Part shown: positions 1 to 7,519 of the stretch, one piece after another
How positions within the stretch are numbered: position 1 is the stretch's first letter
How the letters are laid out: the number at the start of each line of letters is the position of its first letter
From: Christensenella sp. UBA7102
Lineage (GTDB): Bacteria > Bacillota > Clostridia > Christensenellales > UBA1750
DNA length: 17,663 nucleotides
Assembly: GCA_002492415.1 (NCBI GenBank)
Contig: DKYK01000080.1
Span: 1 to 17,663 of the forward strand
Direction of reading: 5' to 3'
The notes under the pieces: model-generated
The model's input: only the letters and a program-made list of their open reading frames with translations
Told to the model about the DNA's origin: nothing
Databases searched by the model: none
Translations under genes and position numbers: made by a program

Positions 1-10
1 GTCCTTTCAT
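1..10 (-). CDS. Start of a minus-strand gene leaving the window (first 3 codons only)
   Basis: On the minus strand an ATG at 10-8 follows a GGGGAGGG ribosome binding site by seven bases, and the codons ATG AAA GGA run off the left edge. A good promoter lies upstream at 66-94. The product cannot be guessed. The start is supported only by the binding site and promoter. Confidence 0.5.
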
Positions 11-65
11 CCGGGTTCCCTCCCCTTTTTATTCCGTTGTTATAATTGTGTTAACTTACTCTCCT

Positions 66-94
66 ATCTTACCATCTCTTTCTGCGTTTGTAAA
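66..94 (-). promoter_or_regulatory. Sigma-A promoter for the gene leaving the left edge
   Basis: Read on the minus strand: TTTACA (94-89), a 17-base spacer, then TAAGAT (71-66). The bases just upstream (about 95-118) are very AT-rich and could act as an UP element. The whole of 11-125 is AT-rich compared with the surrounding genes. No hairpin with a T run was seen after the neighbouring gene's stop at 126. Confidence 0.6.
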
Positions 95-125
95 GGGTAT
101 ATTATTGTATTTATATCCTGGCCCT

Positions 126-1304
126 TTATGAAAACTGCTTGGGAAGGTTGAGATCGCCCATGCCGTTGAGCGCGCGCAGGCGGTGTGCTGTCTCCTCAAT
201 TCCTCGCAAAAGAGCAGGGGTTTGCCTGACGCCGGGCTCAAGCCAGAGGTTATTGATGGTCAGCACACTGTTTTTGCGGTCGCAAATCGGCTCAACGCGG
301 CCGACGATCTGCTTGCCGCGCAGCACGGGCAGTGTGTAATATCCATACTTGCGCTGGGCAGCTGGGGTGTAAATTTCCCATCGATACGCAAAGCCGAATA
401 GCGCCTGAACGAGATTGCGGTCCCAGAGCAGGCCGTCCAGCGGAGCGAGAAATTCGGTGCGCGGGGCATACGCGCGGCCCGAGCGCACTTCGTCCAGCAA
501 GGGGGCGTCAGCAGTCAGGCAATACAGCGGCTGCGCGATGCCCTCGACCTGCACAGGCAGTATGGCGCCGTCGCGCTCCAGGGCTGCGAAGGCTGCGCTG
601 CGCGCCGCGGCCTTGAGCTCTAGTCCGAGGAAGGCATCCGACGGCCTATCCCACAGCAGTCCCACCGCGCCGATCCGGCGGGCGACGCGCCATTTACGGT
701 GTTCCGCGTCGTCCGGAAGAGGATCCGGGGCGCAGAGCAGCTGCGGCGGAAGATAATCGCGGGCACGGGCGTAAAATTTGGTGGTGCCTTCCTTGTGGTG
801 AACGATCAGCTCTCCGCGGAAGTAAAGGGTTTCGAGCACCGCGCGGGACAGGCTCGTCTCAGACCAGTACCAATCGGCGCGGCCCTCCAGTTCGATGTCG
901 CGGCTGGACAGCGGACCGTGGGCGTCCAGCTCGGCCAGCACGCGCTGCGCGGCAGCGTCCACCTGCTCGTGCGCGCGGGAGGAACGCATCCATTCATCGC
1001 GCGTGCGGGCAAAATATGGCCAGGTTTCCGTAGGGAGGATGGATAATTGCTTATCAAAATAATCGATGAGCGTGCGGTCGTGGTAGAGCAGTTCGTTCAG
1101 GTATTGCTTTTGATACCCGCCGACGCGGGCGTTGAGCACGAGCTCGGCGTTGCGGCCGCAGACGTCAATGGGGTCGAACTGCACGCAGCCCGCCTGCCGG
1201 ATATAGGCCAGCGCGCCCGCCTTGCCGCGAAAGATATGGCCGCCGAGCAGCCCGTTTTTGCGCAGCACAAAGCGCCGCGCCTGGCGATTGGTCAGCTGGA
1301 TCAT
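126..1304 (-). CDS. Winged-helix DNA glycosylase, AlkX/YcaQ-like
   Basis: The 392-residue protein belongs to the winged-helix HTH_42 family of DNA glycosylases, whose studied members (AlkZ, YcaQ/AlkX) excise alkylated or cross-linked bases. Residues 42-44 read QFD, matching the Q-x-D motif that marks the YcaQ/AlkX branch (AlkZ has Q-x-Q). A second family signature, LDGLLWDRN followed by LFGFAYRWEIYTPAAQRKYG, lies in the last third. The chosen ATG at 1304 has AAAAGGAGG eight bases upstream and begins the conserved N-terminus; the open frame continues to 1619 but that extension looks non-coding. A possible -10 (TATACT, 1332-1327) has no convincing -35. The gene stands alone, between a terminator upstream and the promoter of the next unit downstream. 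Family assignment is confident; substrate is inferred. Confidence 0.85.
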   Translation of the reverse strand: MIQLTNRQARRFVLRKNGLLGGHIFRGKAGALAYIRQAGCVQFDPIDVCGRNAELVLNARVGGYQKQYLNELLYHDRTLIDYFDKQLSILPTETWPYFARTRDEWMRSSRAHEQVDAAAQRVLAELDAHGPLSSRDIELEGRADWYWSETSLSRAVLETLYFRGELIVHHKEGTTKFYARARDYLPPQLLCAPDPLPDDAEHRKWRVARRIGAVGLLWDRPSDAFLGLELKAAARSAAFAALERDGAILPVQVEGIAQPLYCLTADAPLLDEVRSGRAYAPRTEFLAPLDGLLWDRNLVQALFGFAYRWEIYTPAAQRKYGYYTLPVLRGKQIVGRVEPICDRKNSVLTINNLWLEPGVRQTPALLRGIEETAHRLRALNGMGDLNLPKQFS

Positions 1305-1453
1305 GCAAAAGCCTCCTTTTCTGCCCAGTATACCGCAGGAACTGTGACGGCGTATCGTCGTAATTTTCCAGACCATGAGCGTTAAAGGCCGTACTTTATC
1401 CGTTTCCGCGCCCTTTGCCACACTGGACTGTCGATTGTGCCGGCAGCCTGATG

Positions 1454-1485
1454 AAAAAAAGGAGGCAATGCAGCCTCCCTTTTTC
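1454..1485 (-). terminator. Rho-independent terminator of the Gfo/Idh/MocA gene
   Basis: GGAGGC (1461-1466) and GCCTCC (1473-1478) form a perfect 6-bp stem with a 6-base loop. On the minus strand it is followed by seven Ts (1460-1454). It lies just after the stop at 1493 and separates that gene from the DNA glycosylase gene. The flanking A and T runs on both sides could extend the stem. Confidence 0.85.
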
Positions 1486-1492
1486 TGCGATA

Positions 1493-2476
1493 TTATGAGA
1501 ACTTGACCTCCCGACGCTCGCGGTCGGCGACGTAGGCGTTTTCCATCAACGCGGTGAGCATGCGGGCTTCCCGCACGCCGTAGCGGACGGGGCCGCCGTA
1601 GAGGATGGCGTCCACCCATTGGCGGGTGGGGTGGGGCAGAGCTTCGGGCAGCTTGGGCACGACCCAGCCGTCGGCCAGGTGTTTCTGGGTGTCCACGGTC
1701 TTGATCTTGATTTCGTCATCGATGGCCAGGATCACGCCCTTGGTGCCATAGACCTCGAAGATCTGCGGGCACATGGGGGAGACGAGCGAGGTCTCGGACA
1801 CGGCGATGGCGCCATTCTCAAACTCGATGGTGGAGATGGTGTTGTCCTCCACCGCGTGGCCGGTCTTGTTGTTGAACATGGACTGAATGCGCGTGGGGTT
1901 GCCCAGCATCCAGGCGGACAGGTACATAGGGTGGGCGCCCAGGTCCATCATCGCACCGCCGCCGGTGGTCTCGGGGTCATACCAGTAATCGGGCAGCCAG
2001 TCGGCCAGCGCGCCGTCGTGGCAGTTGCGGCAGCGCAGCACGGTCACGTCGCCCACCAGGCCGGACTCGATGGCCTGCTTGATGTAGAGGAACTTGGGCC
2101 ATGCGCGCTGCGGCAGCGAGATGGTGAAGATGACATGGTTCTCTTCCACAGCCTTGATGACCTCGTCGCAGTCGGCGACGGTCAGGCACATTACCTTTTC
2201 GGTGTATATATGCTTGCCGGCCTTGGCGCACTTGATCATGACATTCTTGTGCATGTTGGTGGGCGTATCGATGCAGACGGCGTCCACGTCGCCGCGAGCG
2301 AGCAGGGTGTCGAGGTCAGCCTCGAAGTCCACGCCCAGCTCATCCGCCCAGGCCTTGCCGCGGATGGGATCCTCGTCCCAGACGCACGTGATCTTGACAT
2401 CGTCCATCTTTCCCAAACGGCCCGCGTATTCCGACGCGTGCACATGCCATTTGCTGAGCATTGCCACATGAAGCAT
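1493..2476 (-). CDS. Gfo/Idh/MocA family NAD(P)-dependent oxidoreductase
   Basis: The 327-residue length fits the family, which oxidises or reduces sugars, inositols and related polyols in the cytosol. The EKV at 93-95 corresponds to the EKP motif holding the catalytic lysine (K94). A GGGAMMDLGAHPMYLSAWML stretch carries the Asp/His pair typical of the substrate pocket. The N-terminus (MLHVAMLSKWHVHA) has the beta-strand of a Rossmann fold but lacks the usual GxGxxG; W-H-V-H takes its place. The ATG at 2476 has AAAGGAG nine bases upstream; an in-frame extension to 2611 would cross the promoter and is rejected. The gene has its own near-consensus promoter and its own terminator. The amidohydrolase gene 131 bases upstream may act on a related compound, which is inference. 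The substrate is unknown. Confidence 0.88.
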   Translation of the reverse strand: MLHVAMLSKWHVHASEYAGRLGKMDDVKITCVWDEDPIRGKAWADELGVDFEADLDTLLARGDVDAVCIDTPTNMHKNVMIKCAKAGKHIYTEKVMCLTVADCDEVIKAVEENHVIFTISLPQRAWPKFLYIKQAIESGLVGDVTVLRCRNCHDGALADWLPDYWYDPETTGGGAMMDLGAHPMYLSAWMLGNPTRIQSMFNNKTGHAVEDNTISTIEFENGAIAVSETSLVSPMCPQIFEVYGTKGVILAIDDEIKIKTVDTQKHLADGWVVPKLPEALPHPTRQWVDAILYGGPVRYGVREARMLTALMENAYVADRERREVKFS

Positions 2477-2500
2477 AGTGATGATCTCCTTTGTTATTTT

Positions 2501-2530
2501 ATGGATATTGGGGGTCTTTACATGGATATT
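2501..2530 (-). repeat. 9-bp direct repeat, 21-bp period, downstream of a promoter
   Basis: AATATCCAT occurs twice on the minus strand, at 2530-2522 and 2509-2501. The centre spacing is 21 bases, two helical turns. The first copy abuts and overlaps the -10 box, and the second lies in the 5' leader before the ribosome binding site. The position suggests tandem regulator binding, which is inference. Confidence 0.55.
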
Positions 2531-2556
2531 ATCGGCGATTTTCGCCACATTGTCAA
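2528..2556 (-). promoter_or_regulatory. Strong sigma-A promoter of the oxidoreductase gene, dyad in spacer
   Basis: On the minus strand: TTGACA (2556-2551), a 17-base spacer, GATAAT (2533-2528). The spacer contains a perfect inverted repeat, GGCGA-3-TCGCC (2534-2546). The -35 box is a full consensus match and the -10 matches five of six. The dyad between the boxes suits an operator. Confidence 0.8.
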
Positions 2557-2560
2557 CAAT

Positions 2561-2599
2561 AAAGAGAGGAAGGAGGCACAAAAATGCGCTTCCTTTCTC
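2561..2599 (-). terminator. Possible weak terminator of the amidohydrolase gene
   Basis: Minus-strand RNA from 2599 to 2564 can fold as GAGA..GGAA pairing with TTCC TCTC, with a small inner stem GCGCA/TGTGC, followed by TTTATTG. The stem has a bulge and an internal loop and the T run is short, so termination would be partial. Confidence 0.35.
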
Positions 2600-2607
2600 G
2601 TGCAGTC

Positions 2608-3519
2608 TCACAGCGGCTTGGGCGCCTGCCCCGCAAAGGCTCGGAAGTTTTCCGCCGTGATCTTTAGGATGACTTCTTCCGGCAGATTCAGGCCGTTCTC
2701 CCAGAATTCGCCGAAATGATCCACCGGACCGGCTCCCAGCATGCTCAGTGCAAGGGTGAGCGCGTTGTGGCCGGTAAAGGCGTCGCCCATGTCGGTGTCA
2801 GTGCCCAGCTGAATGCGATCCTGATACTTCAGGAAGAACTCGCGCCAGCCGACAAGGTCCTGTTCAAAGTGTTCGTACATCTCCACACCGGGGGTGATGT
2901 CCAGGCGGACGTTCTCATAGGCATTCAATATGCGCTCGGCGTGCGCACGGTCATCGCCGCAGAAGTAGAGGTGCGCAAGGCAGGCGCGAAGCTTTGGATG
3001 GCGCTGCAGCACGCGCTCGGTGACGGCGTACAGTTCCTCCAGCGTGGGATAGCCTCCGTCGCCATAAAACCAGCCGCAGCGGAACGCAAACTCCGGCGCC
3101 TGGTCGCGGCGCCAGAAGGTGGCGGGGTCGCCCACGTGCCACAGCACGGGTGTACCGGTGTGCTCCAGGTAATCAAACATGGGGTCAAAGCGCTCGTCGG
3201 ACAGATCGACACCCGTCTCCTTCCAGACCGTGGGTTTTGTCTCAATGAGCTTGATGCCATCCGCTCCCTTGTCCAGCCAAGTTCGGACGTGTGCAGTATA
3301 GTCGTCGCAGGGATGCACAAGGCCGGCAAAAAAATAGGCCCGGCCGGGATCGGCACGCTTGACCGCCAGGCACTGCTCGTTGTTGGCCGCCCCGCCGAAG
3401 GACTGCATGCAGGAAAGGCTGAGAATCGCATAGGCGCTGTAGCCACGCGCACGGGCGCAGTCCGTAAACCAGTTCTCGGGGAAATACTTGGTGTGCATGT
3501 GACCATCGATAATGTTCAC
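2608..3519 (-). CDS. Amidohydrolase (amidohydrolase-2 type TIM barrel)
   Basis: The 303-residue cytosolic metal-dependent hydrolase or decarboxylase has the Amidohydrolase_2 layout. H7-x-H9 sits in IIDGHMHT on strand 1. Further likely ligands are H128 (PVLWHVGDP), H183 (CLAHLYF) and D241 (QLGTDTD). The start is a GTG at 3519, chosen because AGGAGGTGAG lies just upstream and because the protein then begins directly at the first barrel strand; the frame stays open to 3729 but reaches across the promoter into the GNAT gene. The promoter at 3553-3581 gives it its own transcript. Family members act on many substrates (uronates, lactones, aromatic acids), and nothing here fixes which. The adjacent Gfo/Idh/MocA oxidoreductase suggests sugar-acid or lactone chemistry, which is inference. 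Confidence 0.85.
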   Translation of the reverse strand: MNIIDGHMHTKYFPENWFTDCARARGYSAYAILSLSCMQSFGGAANNEQCLAVKRADPGRAYFFAGLVHPCDDYTAHVRTWLDKGADGIKLIETKPTVWKETGVDLSDERFDPMFDYLEHTGTPVLWHVGDPATFWRRDQAPEFAFRCGWFYGDGGYPTLEELYAVTERVLQRHPKLRACLAHLYFCGDDRAHAERILNAYENVRLDITPGVEMYEHFEQDLVGWREFFLKYQDRIQLGTDTDMGDAFTGHNALTLALSMLGAGPVDHFGEFWENGLNLPEEVILKITAENFRAFAGQAPKPL

Positions 3520-3552
3520 GCGCCGCTCACCTCCTGAAAAATGATTTAGCCT

Positions 3553-3581
3553 ATTATAGCGCTGACGCGGCGCGATTGCAA
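3553..3581 (-). promoter_or_regulatory. Sigma-A promoter of the amidohydrolase gene
   Basis: On the minus strand: TTGCAA (3581-3576), 17 bases, then a perfect TATAAT (3558-3553). The expected start of transcription is about 25 bases before the GTG codon's binding site. It lies in the 73-base gap after the GNAT gene. Confidence 0.75.
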
Positions 3582-3592
3582 GAACAAGCGAA

Positions 3593-4003
3593 TCAAAAGC
3601 GCACCATACCCGCTCCCAGGCCCGCGCTGCGCCGCGTGACAAAGCCAAAGCGCTCATAAAAGCTCTCGCGCCCCACCGATGAGCCCAGATAGGCGCGCAG
3701 ACTGGGACTTCTCTGTTTGAGCGTGTCAATCTGTTCCACGATGCGCTCCATCAGCTGCGTGCCAACGCCCTTTCCCTGCCAATCCGGGTGGACCATTACA
3801 TCCTGCACATAGACGAACAGCGCACCGTCTCCGATAAGCCGGGCATGTCCTACGAGCCGCCCGCTCTCAAATGCGCAAACGGCAAACAGCGTACCCCTCA
3901 GCGCCGCCCGCACGACGCCATCAGGCTCTGTTCCCCAGCCAACGGACTGGGAGAGCTCGTTGTAATCCTGCGGCTCCGGCAGCCGGTTCTCAAATACCAC
4001 CAT
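3593..4003 (-). CDS. GNAT family N-acetyltransferase
   Basis: This 136-residue protein is a small single-domain GNAT enzyme, transferring an acetyl group from acetyl-CoA to an amine. Motif A is clear: QDVMVHPDWQGKGVGTQLM at 67-85, with the pyrophosphate-binding Q-G-K-G-V-G at 76-81. Near the C-terminus, ESFYERFGF is the usual motif B region. The ATG at 4003 has AGGAGG eight bases upstream; an upstream in-frame extension to 4063 would include the inverted repeat and is unlikely. The gene appears to be transcribed alone, since both neighbours have their own promoters. The acceptor substrate is unknown. Confidence 0.88.
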   Translation of the reverse strand: MVVFENRLPEPQDYNELSQSVGWGTEPDGVVRAALRGTLFAVCAFESGRLVGHARLIGDGALFVYVQDVMVHPDWQGKGVGTQLMERIVEQIDTLKQRSPSLRAYLGSSVGRESFYERFGFVTRRSAGLGAGMVRF

Positions 4004-4022
4004 GTCTTTTCCTCCTGTTAGA

Positions 4023-4067
4023 CTGAATGCACAGCCGCGTGCAAAGAGCGCACTGCTGTGCATTCAG
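4023..4067. repeat. Perfect 13-bp inverted repeat before the GNAT gene
   Basis: CTGAATGCACAGC (4023-4035) and GCTGTGCATTCAG (4055-4067) are exact reverse complements around a 19-base loop. GTGC/GCAC (4039-4042/4049-4052) could form an inner stem. No T run follows on the minus strand, so it is not a normal terminator. It ends six bases before the AGGAGG of the GNAT gene, so an RNA leader hairpin or an operator is more likely. Confidence 0.8.
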
Positions 4068-4094
4068 ATTAAAATAGCTGGAACGACTGCGCAA
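4066..4094 (-). promoter_or_regulatory. Weak candidate promoter of the GNAT gene
   Basis: On the minus strand: TTGCGC (4094-4089), 17 bases, TAATCT (4071-4066). The match to consensus is poor, but the spacing is right and it is the only candidate in this gap. Its -10 box touches the inverted repeat at 4067, so the repeat would sit across the transcription start. Confidence 0.28.
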
Positions 4095-4129
4095 GGCCCG
4101 AGAACGCATTAAAATGAATTCCCGCAGGT

Positions 4130-7090
4130 TCAGAGCGCAAGGGTGCAGTGGAAATCCATCTTACCGGGGACATGGTACTGCGGCAACAGCTTGGGTCCGC
4201 AGGAATTGGACCCGACGCCCGCGTGCGCAAAGTCGATGCACAGCACGGTTTGTCTGACCTTCTCCAGCTCGTAGTTATGTTTCTTGCGCGTCAGCTCTTC
4301 CTGCGTGTAGTGGGAGGCGTTAAAGGAGAAGCCTTCGCCCGTCACGCGCAGCGCAGCGTGGACGTCAAACACGGTAAGGTCACGGGTGTTCCAGTGGCTG
4401 CCGTTCTCCTGAGGCTTGATATAATCCTCGTGCAGTTCGTCTACGGAGACGTCAAAGCGGCCCAGCCAGCAGGCCTGATGCTTGTCGATGTAGCTCTCGG
4501 TGGGGCCATAGCCCAAATAGCTGACCTTTTCCATGCCGGGGCGCAGGAAGAAGCGCAGGCCGAAGCGCGGCAGGTCCGGGAGCAGGTCGCTGCCCTTGCG
4601 CATGTGGCCGGAGATGTCCAGGCGGCCCTCTCCGTCGACGGTGTAGGTGACCTCCACTTCGGCAATGCGCCCACAGGCCACCGCAGAGAGCGACAGGCGA
4701 GCGCGCAGGCGGGCGACGCCATCCTCCACCGCTGCGGTCAGCTCATAGACCTTGACGGTCATGCGGTCATAGCCCATGCGATAGAGTTCCTCGGCGACGA
4801 ACATGTCGTTGTCCAGCGGGGCGCGCCAGATGTTCCACTGGGCGGGGGCAGCCAGCACGCTCTCGTTATCACGGGAGAGCTGGGCGGGCACAGCGGTGCG
4901 CTTGTCGAAGCGGTAGGCAAAGTCCGCGCCGCGCACGGTGAGATCGGCGTCGGTCTGCTCGAGGGTTAGGCTGCCGGGGACGGGCGCAAAGGGCGCGACG
5001 CCCGCGTCGTGAATGGTGATCTGATCAAAGCCCAGTTCGTCGCCCTGCGTCAGGCAAGCGGTATCGCAGCTGGCAGTGTAGAGCAGACAGATCTGCACAA
5101 GATCGCCCTGCGGCAGCTCGCCTGGCAGCTTGACCCAGGCCTCGCCGCCGGCGGGGATGGCGGGCAGCTGCAACGGCTCGCTCCACTGATCCACGCCGTC
5201 CAGCATGGCGACGCACTCGACATTGGCAAACGCATCGGCGCTCTGGAATGCCTTGTGGTTGTGCAGCAGCACGGCGTTCTTTTCCGCATCATAACCGATG
5301 GCGCGCAGGGGACGGATGACGTTCTTGTATTCCTTCAGTCCAGTGTGGGGCGTGCGGTCGGGGTAGACCAGGCCGTCCATGCAAAAGTTGCCGTCGTGGG
5401 TCTTTTCGCCGAAATCGCCGCCGTAGTGGTAGACGTCCTTCCCCGCGATGGTCTTGCCCATGTAGACGGCGTGGTCGCACCACTCCCAAACAAAGCCGCC
5501 GCAGAAGTTGTCATATCGATCGATGAGCTGCTGGTAGTCCTCGGCGTCTCCGGGGCCGTTGCCCATCGCGTGGATGTATTCGCACAGGATAAGGGGCTTT
5601 TGATTATTCTCGTCCTCGCAGTATTCCTTGCACAGGCCGATGTCCAGATACATGCGGCTGTACAGGTCGATCATGGAGGTGTCCATGTCCCTGCCGCCGG
5701 TGTGGATGGAACTTTCGTAGTGCAGCAGACGGGTGGGGTCATAGGCCTTGACCCACTTGCCGGCCTCGATGAAGCACACGCCATAGCCCGACTCGTTGCC
5801 CATGGACCAGATGAGCACGCAGGGGCGGTTTTTGTCGCGGATGACGCAGCGCTGTACGCGGTCGAGCACGGTCTTTTGATACATGGGGTCGTCTGCCAGC
5901 AGCGTGAACTGATCCTCGCTGTAGGGACCATAGGCCGTGACCACGCCGTGCATCTCGATGTCCGCTTCGTCAATGACATAAAAGCCCAGCTCGTCACACA
6001 GCTCATAGAAGTAGGGCGCGTTGGGGTAGTGGCTGGTGCGTACGGCGTTGATGTTGTGCTGCTTCATCAGCGTCAGGTCGCGCAGCATCTCATCGTAAGT
6101 CACGGCAAAGCCGTTGATAGGCGAGGAATCGTGGCGGTTGGCGCCGCGGAACTTGATGGGCGCGCCGTTGAGCTTGACGACCTTGTTCTCGATGGCGACG
6201 GTGCGCAGGCCGACGCGGGTGGAGATCTTCTCCTGATCGGTCAGCAGCGTCAGCTCATAGAGGTTCGGGGTTTCGGCGTTCCACAGATACGCCTCGGGCA
6301 CGCCGATTGTGATGGCGCCGTTTTCCGCCGCACCGGAGGCCACAGTTCGCCCTTCATGGGTCAGTACATAGCGCACATCCGCCGCACCCATCATCTCCAG
6401 CGAAACGCGGATGCAGGCGGCGCCGCCGGTTACATCGGTCACAACTGTGAAGTCGCGCACGCAGTTTTCGGGACGCTCGAGCAGGTATACGTCGCGGAAA
6501 ATGCCGCTCATGCGCAGCTTATCCTGATCTTCGGCATAGGTGCCGCTGGACCACTTGAATACCAGTACGTCAATGCCGTTGTCGCCGTCGACGAGGTGCT
6601 CGGTGACGTCGAACTCGCTGGTGGAGTGCGGCACGCCGGAGAATCCCACATAGGCGCCGTTGATCCAGACGAAATAGGCGGAATCTACGCCCTCAAAGTT
6701 CAGATGATAGGTATACCCCTCGCGCTTGCGCAGCGTGAAATCTCGCTGGTACATAGCACAAGGGTTGTCATCGGGCACAAAGGGCGGGTCGTAGGGGATG
6801 GGGTAGCGCACGTTGGTGTACTGATGGGTATCGTGGCCATAGGTCTGCCAGACGGAGGGTACCATCACGCGCTCCATCTCCACCTCGCCCTGCCGATTCG
6901 CCTCAAACGCCGCCGCGTTTGCAAACCAGCAAAAGTCCCACTCGCCGGAGAGCACCGTGACGCGGTCGGAGTCCAGGCGATGGCGCACATCGGCGGGTTT
7001 GTGTGCAAAGTAGGGGATGTAGTAGGCGCGGTTGGCCTCCACACCCTCGTGCAACAGATCAGGATTCTCCAGATAGGCCTTGTAGTGCAT
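4130..7090 (-). CDS. Beta-galactosidase, glycoside hydrolase family 2 (LacZ type)
   Basis: The 986-residue protein, close to the usual LacZ length of about 1020, hydrolyses terminal beta-galactosides by a retaining mechanism. The order of domains is the GH2 one: sugar-binding jelly roll (about 40-210), Ig-like domain (about 210-305), TIM barrel (about 305-600), and a C-terminal beta-galactosidase small chain domain (about 700-986). The catalytic acid/base is E433 in WSMGNESGYG and the nucleophile is E504 in LILCEYIHAMGN. NRHDSSP starts at about 318, matching the LacZ NRHExHP loop but with D in place of the second E. The ATG at 7090 has GGAGG nine bases upstream; an earlier ATG at 7132 has a poorly spaced site. 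There is no signal peptide, so it is cytosolic and needs an uptake system not present here. It has its own promoter. Galactoside specificity is inferred from overall similarity. Confidence 0.93.
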   Translation of the reverse strand: MHYKAYLENPDLLHEGVEANRAYYIPYFAHKPADVRHRLDSDRVTVLSGEWDFCWFANAAAFEANRQGEVEMERVMVPSVWQTYGHDTHQYTNVRYPIPYDPPFVPDDNPCAMYQRDFTLRKREGYTYHLNFEGVDSAYFVWINGAYVGFSGVPHSTSEFDVTEHLVDGDNGIDVLVFKWSSGTYAEDQDKLRMSGIFRDVYLLERPENCVRDFTVVTDVTGGAACIRVSLEMMGAADVRYVLTHEGRTVASGAAENGAITIGVPEAYLWNAETPNLYELTLLTDQEKISTRVGLRTVAIENKVVKLNGAPIKFRGANRHDSSPINGFAVTYDEMLRDLTLMKQHNINAVRTSHYPNAPYFYELCDELGFYVIDEADIEMHGVVTAYGPYSEDQFTLLADDPMYQKTVLDRVQRCVIRDKNRPCVLIWSMGNESGYGVCFIEAGKWVKAYDPTRLLHYESSIHTGGRDMDTSMIDLYSRMYLDIGLCKEYCEDENNQKPLILCEYIHAMGNGPGDAEDYQQLIDRYDNFCGGFVWEWCDHAVYMGKTIAGKDVYHYGGDFGEKTHDGNFCMDGLVYPDRTPHTGLKEYKNVIRPLRAIGYDAEKNAVLLHNHKAFQSADAFANVECVAMLDGVDQWSEPLQLPAIPAGGEAWVKLPGELPQGDLVQICLLYTASCDTACLTQGDELGFDQITIHDAGVAPFAPVPGSLTLEQTDADLTVRGADFAYRFDKRTAVPAQLSRDNESVLAAPAQWNIWRAPLDNDMFVAEELYRMGYDRMTVKVYELTAAVEDGVARLRARLSLSAVACGRIAEVEVTYTVDGEGRLDISGHMRKGSDLLPDLPRFGLRFFLRPGMEKVSYLGYGPTESYIDKHQACWLGRFDVSVDELHEDYIKPQENGSHWNTRDLTVFDVHAALRVTGEGFSFNASHYTQEELTRKKHNYELEKVRQTVLCIDFAHAGVGSNSCGPKLLPQYHVPGKMDFHCTLAL

Positions 7091-7143
7091 ATTCTTACCT
7101 CCATGATCGCTTGATGGAAGAAGGTTTTTCATTTCCTGCTCTC

Positions 7144-7172
7144 ATTGTGCCATGCCGTGCCCGCGCCGTCAA
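7144..7172 (-). promoter_or_regulatory. Sigma-A promoter of the GH2 beta-galactosidase gene
   Basis: On the minus strand: TTGACG (7172-7167), 17 bases, CACAAT (7149-7144). The spacer carries a GGCAC direct repeat. It lies in the 118-base gap after the DUF5655 gene; no terminator was seen there, so read-through from the long upstream transcript is possible too. Confidence 0.55.
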
Positions 7173-7208
7173 TGTGACTTTGTGCCGTGGGTATGGAATT
7201 TTGTTGGG

Positions 7209-7517
7209 TCAACAGCCGCGCTTCCACTGCGCGGCACGGCGCAGCCAGCACAGCAGCTCCTCGTCCACCTGCTCCGCCCCTTCCAGGCGCAGGTGATGAG
7301 TAAAGCGCCCGGGATAGGGTTCGGAGACAGCGTATACGCGCTGGGAATCGATACGCTCGTTCAAAAAGATGGCCAGCCCTGCTTTTTTACTGCTGACTGG
7401 ATACAGCGCAGCATACGGATGCCCGCAGCAACGCAGCGCGGTCTGCGACTTCTGCTGCACGACCTCAGTCTCGGGTAAGGCGCGCAGTATCTTCATCAGG
7501 ATGGGTAACGAGTCCAT
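7209..7517 (-). CDS. DUF5655 domain protein
   Basis: The 102-residue protein resembles the DUF5655 family, including the hallmark VSEPYPGRFTHHLRLEGAEQ region and a final helix (ELLCWLRRAAQW). Families with this domain are small cytosolic proteins, often described as resembling a transporter-associated or restriction-enzyme-like fold; no reaction is established. The ATG at 7517 comes two bases after the GH43 stop codon, so translation is probably coupled to that gene; a GAGGGG lies in the end of GH43 as a weak binding site. It is the last gene of the long run. Any link to sugar metabolism is by position only. Confidence 0.75.
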   Translation of the reverse strand: MDSLPILMKILRALPETEVVQQKSQTALRCCGHPYAALYPVSSKKAGLAIFLNERIDSQRVYAVSEPYPGRFTHHLRLEGAEQVDEELLCWLRRAAQWKRGC

Positions 7518-7519
7518 GA

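Noticed and set aside
1305..1619. N-terminal extension of the DNA glycosylase frame
   Set aside because: It would run through the terminator at 1454-1485 and the end of the oxidoreductase gene, while the ATG at 1304 has an excellent binding site.
2584..2667. 27-codon plus-strand frame with a perfect AAGGAGG site six bases before its ATG
   Set aside because: No plus-strand promoter was found upstream. The purine run is better explained as part of a minus-strand hairpin, and the peptide is arginine-rich as expected from antisense reading.
1619..2719. 366-codon plus-strand open frame opposite the oxidoreductase gene
   Set aside because: It crosses the oxidoreductase gene, its promoter and the end of the amidohydrolase gene, with no domain visible.
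5009..7114. 701-codon plus-strand open frame opposite the GH2 gene
   Set aside because: It lies wholly antisense to a gene with complete GH2 catalytic motifs. It is rich in Val, Gly, Ala, His and Asp as expected from reverse reading of GC-rich codons, and it has no recognisable domain.
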